Shown here one piece after another: positions 8,618 through 16,024 of a stretch of 63,857 nt of DNA. The notes beneath the pieces are model-generated. The model was given only the letters and a program-made list of their open reading frames with translations. It searched no databases and had not been told where the DNA came from. How positions within the stretch are numbered: the first letter of the stretch is position 1; the number at the start of each line of letters is the position of its first letter. Location: NCBI GenBank assembly GCA_900553255.1, contig USCI01000004.1, positions 1-63,857 on the forward strand, given 5' to 3'. The position numbers were made by a program, and so were the translations under genes. This DNA is from an uncultured Oscillospiraceae bacterium. GTDB lineage: Bacteria; Bacillota; Clostridia; Oscillospirales; Acutalibacteraceae.

Positions 8618-9163
8618 ATGATTGCGTACAAAGCATTCCGCCCAGGATTGATATGCCTGGGATACCAATTTGTCATGGGTATGAATGTTACCGACAAAGC
8701 AAACTGCCGAAAAAACGGGTTCCATTCGGCGGAAAATCCTTTGGATTGCCTGTCGTATTATCCATTTAAAGACTCGGAATTCTATCTGGTGGACGCAGGC
8801 GGCGACATAGACGAGGATGGAACAGATTCCAAAATTTCCTGTACGGAACTGAGGATTCTCAAGCAGCTCAACCGGAAAGAATTTTTCCTGCACGCATTGG
8901 CTTATATGGTGGACCACCCGCATCGTGAGTGGAGCAGCCATGTGAAAGCTGACCGTGCCGCCGCGCATAACGGGTTTACCGTTGTGCGCGGCCCCGACCC
9001 TCTTGCGTGCGGCAAACAGGGCGACTATCTTGCCCTTGCCAAAGAAAATCCAGTAAATGGGAAGATTGAGCAAATCGCCCTCGCGCAGGTGGATGGAGAA
9101 ACGATTCTGCCGGACGTGTGGTACGATGTAAATTTTGAAAAAAGGACAGGTGGGCTATTTTGA
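8618..9163 (+). CDS. DUF7666-like conserved mobile-element protein
   Basis: 181 aa, ATG behind AAGGAGGG. It opens MIAYKAFRPGLICLGYQF and has the conserved core CRKNGFHSAENPLDCLSYY seen in phage and plasmid proteins of this uncharacterised family, where it recurs next to pcfJ-like genes. The C-terminal half contains a Gln/Lys-rich segment and VVRGPDPLACGKQGDYLAL. Its stop overlaps the TTG start of the pcfJ-like gene by 4 nt, so the two are translationally coupled. The function is unknown; the family name is from memory. Confidence 0.65.
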   Translation: MIAYKAFRPGLICLGYQFVMGMNVTDKANCRKNGFHSAENPLDCLSYYPFKDSEFYLVDAGGDIDEDGTDSKISCTELRILKQLNRKEFFLHALAYMVDHPHREWSSHVKADRAAAHNGFTVVRGPDPLACGKQGDYLALAKENPVNGKIEQIALAQVDGETILPDVWYDVNFEKRTGGLF

Positions 9164-11331
9164 ACAAGAACGAATTATTAAAAATGGATAAGCTGGTAGC
9201 AACACCAAATATGATGAGGCTGGCAAAAAACGATACGCCTGTTGTGAAGATCATCCCGTATTCTCGAACAAAATATGAGAATTACAAGTATGACCTGTAT
9301 ATCCGCTGCCGCATCCAAAATGGTATTTTAAAGGTTGCCTTATTTGGGACGGCCAATATGCGGCTGGGCGGCAATCTGCCGATTTATGCAGTGTATTTTT
9401 CCCGTAAGGAAAGAAATTTTATCACGTATGACTGTCAGCGAAAAAAGTGGCTGACTTCCAAACTGGACCTCCTTGATTGGCCGCAAGGCGAGTACGTTTA
9501 TAACATAAGCGCATATGTAAACCGGAGCACATCCACCGCCATACGGAATTATCTGGGAACTGGAGATGGCCGTCTCATCGACCTGCTCAACTACCAGCTT
9601 AAAATCCGTGAGGAGCAGTTGGAGCAGAGGCACAAAAAAGAAACCGACAAATGGGACAACGACCTGGCGCAGACACCGCCCCTTCCCAGAGACTGGAAAC
9701 GATGGGTAGACAAGGTAGCGATTCCTGAAAACTTCATTTTCTACCATTATAAAAAGGGAGGCGCCAAAACCGGCTATTGTTCCTATTGTGAAAAGGAAGT
9801 GCCCATTCAACATCCGCTTTATAATAAGGAAGGGCGCTGCCCCTGCTGTCGGCACAAGATTACATTCAAAAGCATCGGACGGGTAGGTTTTTTCCAGACG
9901 CAGAAGGCTTCCTTCTACCTGATTCAATGCTGCAAAGACGGTCTCATGCTCCGGGAGTTTGAAGGTTGTCGTACCTATCGGAAAGGAGAATATATGACGC
10001 CGGAGTGCTATATTCATGAAATCCGCCGTATGATCTGCGATAAAAACGCTATTCCCCAGCGTGCCTATTACTGGGGGCTTTACAAGCAGAAAAGCCTGCG
10101 GTGGATAAGCGGTTACATTAACAGGGGCGGCTGGTGGTCGGACTATTCCGGCAGAGTTTATGGCCGGACGCTTCCATACCTTTCAAGACACGAACTGAAA
10201 AAGACCGGGCTGATCGAGTATATCCGTCAGAATAAGATCGTTGATCCGGAAGAATACCTGATCGCCTATGAAAAGCATCCGTATATCGAAAAGTTTGTTA
10301 AGGCGGGGCTTTCCCGTCTGGCACAGGAATATGTAAAAGGGAAACACAGATACGACAATGATAATGTTCCTCTGTCTATTCAGGAAAGCAGCCTGACAAA
10401 GCTGCTCGGCATCGACGGGCAGGAACTGAAGAGGCTTCGGCAAAACAATGGCGGCAGCGGTTTCCTGAACTGGATGCAATATGAAAAAGCCTCCGGTCAG
10501 GAAATCCCCGACTACACCATTTCCTGGCTTTGCGGGGAAGAAATTACACCCAGGGATTTAAAATTTGTTCGCGGAAAGATGAGTGTTCCGCAAATCCACA
10601 ATTATATTACCCGGCAAATGTCAAAAGAGCATATGTCCAGCCACAATGTTATCAACACCTGGGCCGACTATCTCTCTATGGCGAAAGGACTACGCATGAA
10701 TACGGATAATGAACTCGTTTACCGTGTGCGGGATCTCCGGAAACGGCACAACGAATTAGTCCAAATCTGCCAGAAGCAAGGTAAAAATATCATCATTCAG
10801 GTAGGCAGGATTCTGGAAGAGTATCCCCATATTGATGAAATCTGTCAGTCGCTCAAAGGAAAGTACGAATACGGCAATGAGCAATACATGATTATTGCTC
10901 CCTCCGGCGTAGAAGAAATTATCCTGGAGGGGCGCGCGCTTACCCACTGTGTTTCAAACAGCGACCGTTACTGGGAGCGGATTGAAAACCGGGAATCGTA
11001 CATCCTTTTTTTAAGGAAAAATTCCGAGCCGGAAAAACCGTATTATACGCTGGAAATTGAGCCGGACGGCACGATACGGCAAAAACGTTCCATACTCAAT
11101 GAACAATACGAGGACATCAACCAGGCTAAGGATTTTTTGCTTGAATGGCAAAAGGCCGTAGCGAAACGTCTGACGGACGAAGACCGTTCGCTTGCCGGTC
11201 AGAGCCGGATTCTGCGAATGGAGGAATTTGAACAGCTTCGGAAGGATCAGGTGACTGTCCGCACCGGGACTTTATCCGGTAAACTTCTTGTCGATGTGCT
11301 GATGGGAGACCTCATGGAAACCGCGGCTTAA
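9160..11331 (+). CDS. PcfJ-like mobile-element protein
   Basis: 723 aa, TTG start overlapping the previous stop, with AAAGGACAGG upstream. Features: an N-terminal region, a zinc-ribbon (CSYCEKEVPIQHPLYNKEGR and CPCC, about residues 205-232), a long helical middle, and the PcfJ signature near the C-terminus (EEIILEGRALTHCV, SYILFLRK, YYTLEIEPDGTIRQKR, about residues 585-660). PcfJ proteins are conserved in conjugative plasmids and ICEs of Firmicutes; their biochemical role is not established. It closes the plus-strand operon and is followed by a strong terminator. Confidence 0.8.
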   Translation: MNKNELLKMDKLVATPNMMRLAKNDTPVVKIIPYSRTKYENYKYDLYIRCRIQNGILKVALFGTANMRLGGNLPIYAVYFSRKERNFITYDCQRKKWLTSKLDLLDWPQGEYVYNISAYVNRSTSTAIRNYLGTGDGRLIDLLNYQLKIREEQLEQRHKKETDKWDNDLAQTPPLPRDWKRWVDKVAIPENFIFYHYKKGGAKTGYCSYCEKEVPIQHPLYNKEGRCPCCRHKITFKSIGRVGFFQTQKASFYLIQCCKDGLMLREFEGCRTYRKGEYMTPECYIHEIRRMICDKNAIPQRAYYWGLYKQKSLRWISGYINRGGWWSDYSGRVYGRTLPYLSRHELKKTGLIEYIRQNKIVDPEEYLIAYEKHPYIEKFVKAGLSRLAQEYVKGKHRYDNDNVPLSIQESSLTKLLGIDGQELKRLRQNNGGSGFLNWMQYEKASGQEIPDYTISWLCGEEITPRDLKFVRGKMSVPQIHNYITRQMSKEHMSSHNVINTWADYLSMAKGLRMNTDNELVYRVRDLRKRHNELVQICQKQGKNIIIQVGRILEEYPHIDEICQSLKGKYEYGNEQYMIIAPSGVEEIILEGRALTHCVSNSDRYWERIENRESYILFLRKNSEPEKPYYTLEIEPDGTIRQKRSILNEQYEDINQAKDFLLEWQKAVAKRLTDEDRSLAGQSRILRMEEFEQLRKDQVTVRTGTLSGKLLVDVLMGDLMETAA

Positions 11332-11340
11332 AGGATACCT

Positions 11341-11410
11341 GCCGGCGCTGTCTGCGCCGGTTCCGCTTTCAGCGGGAAAGGGGACGCCCTCCGGCGCCCC
11401 CTTTCTTTTT
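11341..11410 (+). terminator. Terminator of the primase-pcfJ operon
   Basis: Two successive hairpins: CCGGCGC/GCGCCGG (11342-11360), then AAAGGGGACGCC/GGCGCCCCCTTT (11377-11404, one A-C mismatch), followed by TTTTT (11406-11410). Confidence 0.85.
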
Positions 11411-11420
11411 GTTCTGCGTT

Positions 11421-11612
11421 CTACATTTGAAAATTCCGGACGCAGCGCAGAAAAACAATACACAATTCCTGGAACAAATCCTCGTCAAATATACCGTTGA
11501 CTACAGCTTCTTTCATCAGGAGCGGACGATACATCGTGAGGAGCGATTCTATCGCTTTCGGGTGGTTTGCTTTTGCCAATATGAGCAGTTCCCTAAAATC
11601 CACGTCTTCCAC
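11421..11612 (-). CDS. Small helix-turn-helix protein of conjugative-element type
   Basis: 63 aa (FRELLILAKANHPKAIESLL ... FDEDLFQELCIVFLRCVRNF). It resembles sigma-70 region 2-type HTH proteins that sit next to the small sigma factor in Tn916-like elements (Orf7/Orf8 arrangement). Its start overlaps the 3' end of the sigma-factor gene by 20 nt, so translation is coupled. The DNA target is unknown. It probably acts with the sigma factor to control element genes, which is inference from the arrangement. Confidence 0.7.
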   Translation of the reverse strand: MEDVDFRELLILAKANHPKAIESLLTMYRPLLMKEAVVNGIFDEDLFQELCIVFLRCVRNFQM

Positions 11613-11988
11613 CTCCCAGAAGTTTTCTCAGCCTCTCCAGGGTACGGTAATACGCTGCCGCGGCGCCTTTATAGCTTAACCCTGTTTCCCCGGCAATCTG
11701 CGAAAAGCTTTTTTCTTCAATCACTCTCGCCAGCAGTATATACCTTTCCTGCTCCTTAATCTCCTTCAGCGCCTGCCGCAAGGCGTCATATTCCGCGAAC
11801 TGTAAAATGCGGTCTTGTTCTTCCGTCACAAGATAATCCATATCTTCCAGCATAATTTCAATCCGCAGCGGCTTCTCTTTCCCACGAAAATAATCGATCC
11901 GTCTATTATGCACCGAGCGGCACAGGTATGACGTAAATCTGTTTTGCAGTCTATTGTCTTCGGTTAAACCGTCATTTCTTTTATACAT
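11593..11988 (-). CDS. Sigma-70 family factor of mobile-element type
   Basis: 131 aa, ATG with GGAGG 7 nt upstream. The N-terminal half resembles region 2 (LQNRFTSYLCRSVHNRRIDY). The C-terminal half is a region 4 HTH (ALKEIKEQERYILLARVIEE, SFSQIAGETGLSYKGAAAAY, RTLERLRKLL). Such short factors with HTH partners occur in Tn916/Tn1549-like elements, where they take part in regulating transfer. It lies downstream of a promoter with a perfect -10 and 11-bp direct repeats (12351-12405). Confidence 0.8.
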   Translation of the reverse strand: MYKRNDGLTEDNRLQNRFTSYLCRSVHNRRIDYFRGKEKPLRIEIMLEDMDYLVTEEQDRILQFAEYDALRQALKEIKEQERYILLARVIEEKSFSQIAGETGLSYKGAAAAYYRTLERLRKLLGGGRRGF

Positions 11989-12003
11989 CTTTCTTCCTCC
12001 GAA

Positions 12004-12282
12004 TCAGTCTGAATTTTTAAGGAAACTCAGGCTGTACGGAGGGCTTCGTCCGCTGTGGAACCGCAGGAAACCATATTTCCCGACAAAAAAGAAACGCACC
12101 CGCCGTCCGACAGGTGCCGTTTTGCTGGAATAATTGTTAAAATATGGAAATTGAAAAGCAAAAAAAGAGAATACCGTCGAATAAAAAACAGCCGCAATCC
12201 CCAAAAAGAGGGCTGCGGCTGAAAAGCTATCTGTTTTTTTCTTTGGTGCTGTCAGGTATCTCTTTTTCCATGTTCCTTTCAT
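12004..12282 (-). CDS. Possible small membrane protein ahead of the sigma factor
   Basis: 92 codons from the ATG at 12282 (GGGGG 5 nt upstream). A basic N-terminus (MKGTWKKRYLTAPKKK) is followed by one hydrophobic segment (AALFLGIAAVFYSTVFSFFA) and an Arg/Phe-rich tail. It ends 15 nt before the sigma-factor start and lies between that gene and a recognisable promoter. It resembles nothing known to me. A hairpin inside it (CAGCCGCA/TGCGGCTG) and a competing open frame on the other strand leave open the possibility that it is only leader sequence. Confidence 0.4.
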   Translation of the reverse strand: MKGTWKKRYLTAPKKKTDSFSAAALFLGIAAVFYSTVFSFFAFQFPYFNNYSSKTAPVGRRVRFFFVGKYGFLRFHSGRSPPYSLSFLKNSD

Positions 12283-12350
12283 TTTATCCCCCATCAGGGA
12301 CAAAATGGCCGACGGCTTTTCTATCCCTGTATGAATATGTTGATACGGGG

Positions 12351-12405
12351 ATTATACCGTCTAATTTCGTAGATTTTCCGTAGATTTTTTGTAGATTTTT
12401 CGTAG
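12351..12405 (-). promoter_or_regulatory. Activator-type promoter with four 11-bp direct repeats
   Basis: On the minus strand a perfect -10 TATAAT lies at 12356-12351 with no recognisable -35. In its place GTAG begins at 12369, 12380, 12391 and 12402 (plus-strand reading; the first three are GTAGATTTT), a strict 11-bp period. PhoB/OmpR-family winged-helix proteins bind exactly such 11-bp direct repeats over the -35 region, and one is encoded next door at 12545-12976. The pairing is inference. Confidence 0.6.
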
Positions 12406-12505
12406 GCGGACGCAAATTCAGACAGGATAGGACAGGAAAAAGCCTCATAATATCGGGATTTGTCGGATTTTATTTCTTCCTCCCGAAGCATGGCGGCGGC
12501 TTTGC

Positions 12506-12537
12506 TCAAAAAAAGTACGGCCACAGCGGCCGTACTT
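12506..12537 (-). terminator. Terminator of the second winged-helix gene
   Basis: Stem AAGTACGGCC/GGCCGTACTT (12513-12522 with 12528-12537), loop ACAGC. On the minus strand the stem runs into a T-run of seven residues. Confidence 0.85.
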
Positions 12538-12544
12538 CCGTTCT

Positions 12545-12976
12545 TTACTTTTCTTCGGCATCCTCAAACCGGAATCCCACCTCCCGCACACAGCGGATTG
12601 TAAAAGACGGTTTGGGGGATATCCTACGGAACTTTTTCCTCAGCCCGTAAATATGGCAGCTGACCGCGTTTATTTCGTTGCCAAGGGAATCGTCAGACCA
12701 GACCGCCTCGTAAAGCTTCTGATAGGTCAATACCTTTCCCGCGTTTGCCGCCAGCAGGAAGAGCAGGGCGTATTCCTTGGGCGTCAGGGTTACTTCCTGC
12801 CGTCCATAGAACACCCGCCGCCTGGAGACGTCAATTTCAAGCGCCTGGAAAGTAAGTGCCGGCAAGGCCTCCATTTCCAGCACCTGCAGTTCCGGATGCT
12901 GTTTTGACAGCTGCTTAATCTTTTTAAAAATGCCGTTATCTTGAGTCGGCAGCCTCAATATCACGAAATGTTCCAT
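12545..12976 (-). CDS. Orphan OmpR/PhoB-type winged-helix regulator
   Basis: 143 aa from the ATG at 12976 (GAAGGCGGAGG upstream). The N-terminal 50 residues lack receiver residues. The C-terminal 95 form a trans_reg_C domain (LTPKEYALLFLLAANAG, VLTYQKLYEAVWSDDS, NAVSCHIYGLRKKFR, IRCVREVGFRFED). It is a paralogue of 91-507, with near-identical recognition segment (VSCHxYGLRxKFR), so the two probably recognise similar DNA. The 11-bp repeats 140 nt downstream, over the promoter of the sigma-factor operon, are a natural target. It has its own terminator. Confidence 0.85.
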   Translation of the reverse strand: MEHFVILRLPTQDNGIFKKIKQLSKQHPELQVLEMEALPALTFQALEIDVSRRRVFYGRQEVTLTPKEYALLFLLAANAGKVLTYQKLYEAVWSDDSLGNEINAVSCHIYGLRKKFRRISPKPSFTIRCVREVGFRFEDAEEK

Positions 12977-13125
12977 GCCTCCGCCTTCTTTTAACCTGAT
13001 GAACAAATAGTTCCACTATCAAAACTGGCGATCCCCCATATTCAAGTAAGTTCACCATTTTATATGTTTAGCATTATACTATAAGTTCTACCTCTCTTCT
13101 TCCCATGAATTCTCGTTCCCTTTTG

Positions 13126-13680
13126 TCAGCATTCGTGGGTATTTTTTAAATCCTGCATATATCTGTGCATCACCTTATATGCATCCGGATCTACGCAGTA
13201 AAAAGTAGCTTCTATGGAATAACCCCTATGTTTGTTCATCCAATCGCATACCGTAACAAGTGCAATCCTCGCGGCTTCCTGTTTGGGATAGCCATATATT
13301 CCGGCCGAGATCATAGGAAACGCGATAGTATGGATATCGTTTTTCTTTGCCAGCTCCAACGAGTTCCAATAACAGGATTTCAGCTTTTCTTCATCATCCA
13401 GCGTTCCATAAATCGGTCCTACTGTGTGGATAATATATTTTGCTTTTAAACGGTATCCTTGTGTAATCTTTGCCTCCCCAGTCCGGCAGCCGTTCAGTGT
13501 GCGGCATTCTTCCAAAAGCTGCGATCCCGCCGCCCGATGGATCGCACCATCTACTCCTCCGCCTCCGAGCAAAGTACAATTTGCAGCGTTTACGATGCAT
13601 TCACACTCGGATTGCGTAATATCCTCGTCTCTCAACCGCACTTTTAATTCCGGAATATGAAACTCTCTGCATGCTGACAT
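13126..13680 (-). CDS. Macro-domain ADP-ribose hydrolase/deacetylase
   Basis: 184 aa from the ATG at 13680 (AAGGAG 11 nt upstream; the frame also opens at a TTG 21 nt earlier). It is a single macro domain: CIVNAANCTLLGGGGVDGAI (residues 29-48, with the catalytic-site Asn and glycine loop), ITQGYRLKAKYIIHTVGP, and FPMISAGIYGYP binding ADP-ribose phosphate. Bacterial relatives hydrolyse O-acetyl-ADP-ribose or remove ADP-ribose from macromolecules. It is last in the minus-strand cluster with an HD hydrolase and dynamin-like GTPases, suggesting a nucleotide-signal or ADP-ribosylation role in that system. Confidence 0.85.
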   Translation of the reverse strand: MSACREFHIPELKVRLRDEDITQSECECIVNAANCTLLGGGGVDGAIHRAAGSQLLEECRTLNGCRTGEAKITQGYRLKAKYIIHTVGPIYGTLDDEEKLKSCYWNSLELAKKNDIHTIAFPMISAGIYGYPKQEAARIALVTVCDWMNKHRGYSIEATFYCVDPDAYKVMHRYMQDLKNTHEC

Positions 13681-13724
13681 TCCGCACACACTCCTTTCCA
13701 AAAAACTTTTCCTTATGCCATGCT

Positions 13725-14273
13725 TTACTTTTCTTCCAATAAATACCGCTTTATCCCCAGTTCATAAATTCTGAACGGCCCTAAAAAGTTCCCGTCTTGA
13801 TCGATATCGGCATATAACGAAATTTCCTCATCAGATTCTGCTCCAAACCCGTCTTCATCCTCCCAGTACCTGCCATCCGGCTGAATTTGCCAAAGCATTC
13901 GATACTTTCCGTTTCCAAGCGACTCAAAAGAAGAGCGGTAACGAACGACTGGTTCCAAACTCCCCATATTAATTTTCTTTATCCAGAATTCCTCTTGTAT
14001 AATTCCAGGAAATTGGAGTATGCGTCCGCCGTCATCGATGATCTGCTTATGAATTCCACGCTCTGCATTGTCAAATTCTATACTCACTTTTTCCCCACGT
14101 GAACGGTACAAATGGTTCCCAAGCGTGTAGGAAGCGCTAAAGCCTACCTTTTTCTTAGTAGAATCTACAGATGGTTCTACCACACCGGCGGACTGAATCA
14201 TATCTGTGTTGACAGTCTTTTCTCCTTTTTTCCCTATATCGAAACTTTTCAGCCATTGAAAGAATCTGCTCAT
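13725..14273 (-). CDS. Unknown protein of the dynamin cluster (182 aa)
   Basis: ATG behind TAGGAGG. About 45 residues of Lys/Thr-rich N-terminus precede a compact, beta-rich, aromatic domain (VGFSASYTLGNHLYRSRGEK, VEFDNAERG-like segments, YRMLWQIQPDGRYWEDEDGF, EISLYADIDQDGNFLGPFRI). No signal peptide or membrane helix is present. I do not recognise the family; the WQIQPDGRYW and DIDQDGNF segments look like surface loops. It lies 44 nt upstream of the macro-domain gene and 71 nt after the HD gene. Confidence 0.7.
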   Translation of the reverse strand: MSRFFQWLKSFDIGKKGEKTVNTDMIQSAGVVEPSVDSTKKKVGFSASYTLGNHLYRSRGEKVSIEFDNAERGIHKQIIDDGGRILQFPGIIQEEFWIKKINMGSLEPVVRYRSSFESLGNGKYRMLWQIQPDGRYWEDEDGFGAESDEEISLYADIDQDGNFLGPFRIYELGIKRYLLEEK

Positions 14274-14344
14274 AAAACTCCTCCTATCTTTCCGGCCTTT
14301 CGTCCTGAAATATAATTCTAATTCTTCTGTAAGCGACTACTCTC

Positions 14345-14968
14345 CTAATGATTTTCATATGCTTGTATTGTTGCTTCTATAGAATTCACTACGCTGGTCA
14401 TATGGTATTTCAGAACAAACAGGATATCGGCTTCATCTGGATATGCCAGCTTTGCCTTGCGTAAAAGAGGATATACAAACCGTTTGGTTTCTTCGATATA
14501 TGCTTTCAATTTTTCCTCGGAAAAGGTTCCGGCCATGCTGGATACATTGTGGCAGCGGTCAATCAGCTTTGTAATGAGCGCTTCTTTGCTTTGCGGCAGC
14601 ATATTATAATACCGAATTTTCGCACTTTCCTTGGTTTCGCCTTCCATTACCTGAAAAGTCATCAATTCCACTCCCCGGCGCACAACATCGTTTACCGGCA
14701 GCTCCGACAAGCTGACACCGCAATCCTCACAGACATCATGCAGCAGAATCGTGGCGACGACATTATCATCCTGAATTCCGAGGCTTAACGCATTGCAGGC
14801 CATGATAAGCGGATGTATAAGATACGGATCCCCATTTTTACGTTTTTGTCCCTCATGCTTTTCCCTTGCGAAGGAAAGGGCCTTTAACGTTTGCTTCATT
14901 CCCGCTCCAGAAGCATATCCCCGGATATAGGTATACATTTTGTCTGCATTAAAAACTGTACGTTCCAC
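14345..14968 (-). CDS. RelA/SpoT-type HD-domain hydrolase (MESH1/SAH-like)
   Basis: 207 aa, GTG start with AAAGGAGG 7 nt upstream. HD-fold residues are visible: FAREKHEGQKRKNGDPYLIH (His38 and His52), the hydrolase motif LLHDVCEDCG (His77-Asp78 and Glu81-Asp82, matching HDxxED of ppGpp hydrolases), and LIDRCHNVSS (the distal Asp). There is no synthetase or TGS domain, so it should be a small alarmone-type or related nucleotide hydrolase. It was probably recruited to the cluster for signal turnover; the substrate is unproven. Confidence 0.8.
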   Translation of the reverse strand: MERTVFNADKMYTYIRGYASGAGMKQTLKALSFAREKHEGQKRKNGDPYLIHPLIMACNALSLGIQDDNVVATILLHDVCEDCGVSLSELPVNDVVRRGVELMTFQVMEGETKESAKIRYYNMLPQSKEALITKLIDRCHNVSSMAGTFSEEKLKAYIEETKRFVYPLLRKAKLAYPDEADILFVLKYHMTSVVNSIEATIQAYENH

Positions 14969-15033
14969 TTTGCTGCCTCCTTTAGTAATTCCGCTTTTTT
15001 ATCCGTAAAATAACTTTTTGGGCTATTTCCCAT

Positions 15034-15366
15034 TTACGCAGATTCAGAACTCTGCGCAACCGCAATATCGATTCCATCAATTTGCAGCGCAATACCTTTT
15101 TGCTTCGACGCTTCAGTAAGCAATCGCTGAATGTCCTCCTTATAATGATTTAAACAAGCCACGGCAAGATCATCCCTTGTATCCTGCGGAAGCGCCTTCA
15201 GCGCTGCCTTTGCCGCTATTGAGGAGACCCCTTTCGTCTTCGATAAGATAGAAGACAAAAAAGCATTTTCTGATTTTTTTGACAAATGCTCCAGCAATAC
15301 GGGAAGCAGGGTATCCAAAGCGGCTTCGTAATCAACATTGCTCACTGAAATTTTGATATCGATCAT
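15034..15366 (-). CDS. Unknown small protein of the dynamin cluster (110 aa)
   Basis: ATG behind AAAAGGGA. Predicted to be mostly helical and soluble (VDYEAALDTLLPVLLEHLSK, KTKGVSSIAAKAALKALPQD, LAVACLNHYKEDIQRLLTEA). It ends with a beta-like KGIALQIDGIDIAV. No catalytic motif is seen. It is the first gene after the hairpin at 15414-15455, so it may head a second transcription unit with the HD, 182-aa and macro-domain genes. Confidence 0.65.
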   Translation of the reverse strand: MIDIKISVSNVDYEAALDTLLPVLLEHLSKKSENAFLSSILSKTKGVSSIAAKAALKALPQDTRDDLAVACLNHYKEDIQRLLTEASKQKGIALQIDGIDIAVAQSSESA

Positions 15367-15413
15367 ATTGTCCCTTTTCCTTTCCGTTTTGACATCAAAA
15401 ATAAGGTTTTAAG

Positions 15414-15455
15414 AACGGCCCAATCTGCAGCTTTCATAAGGCAGACCGGGCCGTT
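15414..15455 (-). terminator. Intracluster hairpin, terminator or attenuator
   Basis: AACGGCCCAATCTGC (15414-15428) pairs with 15441-15455, 15 bp with two G-U pairs on the minus strand, loop of 12 nt, then a T-rich stretch. It lies between the 175-aa and 110-aa genes and could reduce expression of the distal part of the cluster. Confidence 0.6.
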
Positions 15456-15477
15456 TCTATTTTGTTTGGCTGGACAC

Positions 15478-16005
15478 TTAGCAGGCAGAACAATTCAACG
15501 CCCCTTCAATTTCTTCCCGGATAAGGGAAAGCTGTTCCAGATATTTTGTAATTCCTTCTTTTTCTGCTTTTTCCTTTTCGTTTTTTTGATAGCCTTTCAT
15601 CGCCGGATACAAAGCCACCGCAGGAATTGCCGCCGACAAAAGGGTTCCCCATGTTCCTAAATGAAGAATCCACGCCCCGACGCCAGCGCCAGCCGCCGCT
15701 CCGCCTGCGGCGATTCCGATTACTCCAAGTTCCGGAAAGCCTTTTTTGGCAGGGACTTCCTCCAGCTTGATTTCCTTAAAAATCGTTCTGACTTTCTTTG
15801 CTGCTTGTGGTTCATCCTTCTCCAACCGTTTCAGCCACTGGCCACATGCGTCATATGAATCGAACCACATGGAGGCTGCGTCCTGAACCGACATCTCCGC
15901 CGCAGCGCAACTCAACACGCATTGTTTACTTTTTTCCATCAGCTTTGCCCGACACATCACCATAAACTTTTTCCATACGGAATCAAATTCCCGGATTGTA
16001 TCCAT
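15478..16005 (-). CDS. Glycine-zipper membrane protein of the dynamin cluster
   Basis: 175 aa, ATG behind AAAGGAG. Helical N-terminal 90 residues (FDSVWKKFMVMCRAKLMEKS, ASMWFDSYDACGQWLKRLE) are followed by a Gly/Ala-rich hydrophobic hairpin of two segments (VIGIAAGGAAAGAGVGAWIL and TLLSAAIPAVALYPAM, about residues 96-138). A charged helical tail ends CSAC. The glycine-zipper hairpin resembles the one in the adjacent dynamin-like GTPase, suggesting they meet in the membrane. It starts 19 nt after the GTPase stop. No named family is recognised. Confidence 0.7.
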   Translation of the reverse strand: MDTIREFDSVWKKFMVMCRAKLMEKSKQCVLSCAAAEMSVQDAASMWFDSYDACGQWLKRLEKDEPQAAKKVRTIFKEIKLEEVPAKKGFPELGVIGIAAGGAAAGAGVGAWILHLGTWGTLLSAAIPAVALYPAMKGYQKNEKEKAEKEGITKYLEQLSLIREEIEGALNCSAC

Positions 16006-16024
16006 ATCACTTTACTCCTTTCTC

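Noticed and set aside
12144..12383. 79-codon plus-strand frame opposite the small membrane ORF
   Set aside because: It runs across the promoter repeats on the other strand and has no ribosome site; the minus-strand frame is better supported by its start region.
12321..12524. 67-codon minus-strand open frame
   Set aside because: Its start lies within the terminator of the winged-helix gene and it runs through the 11-bp operator-like repeats and -10 box; no ribosome site.
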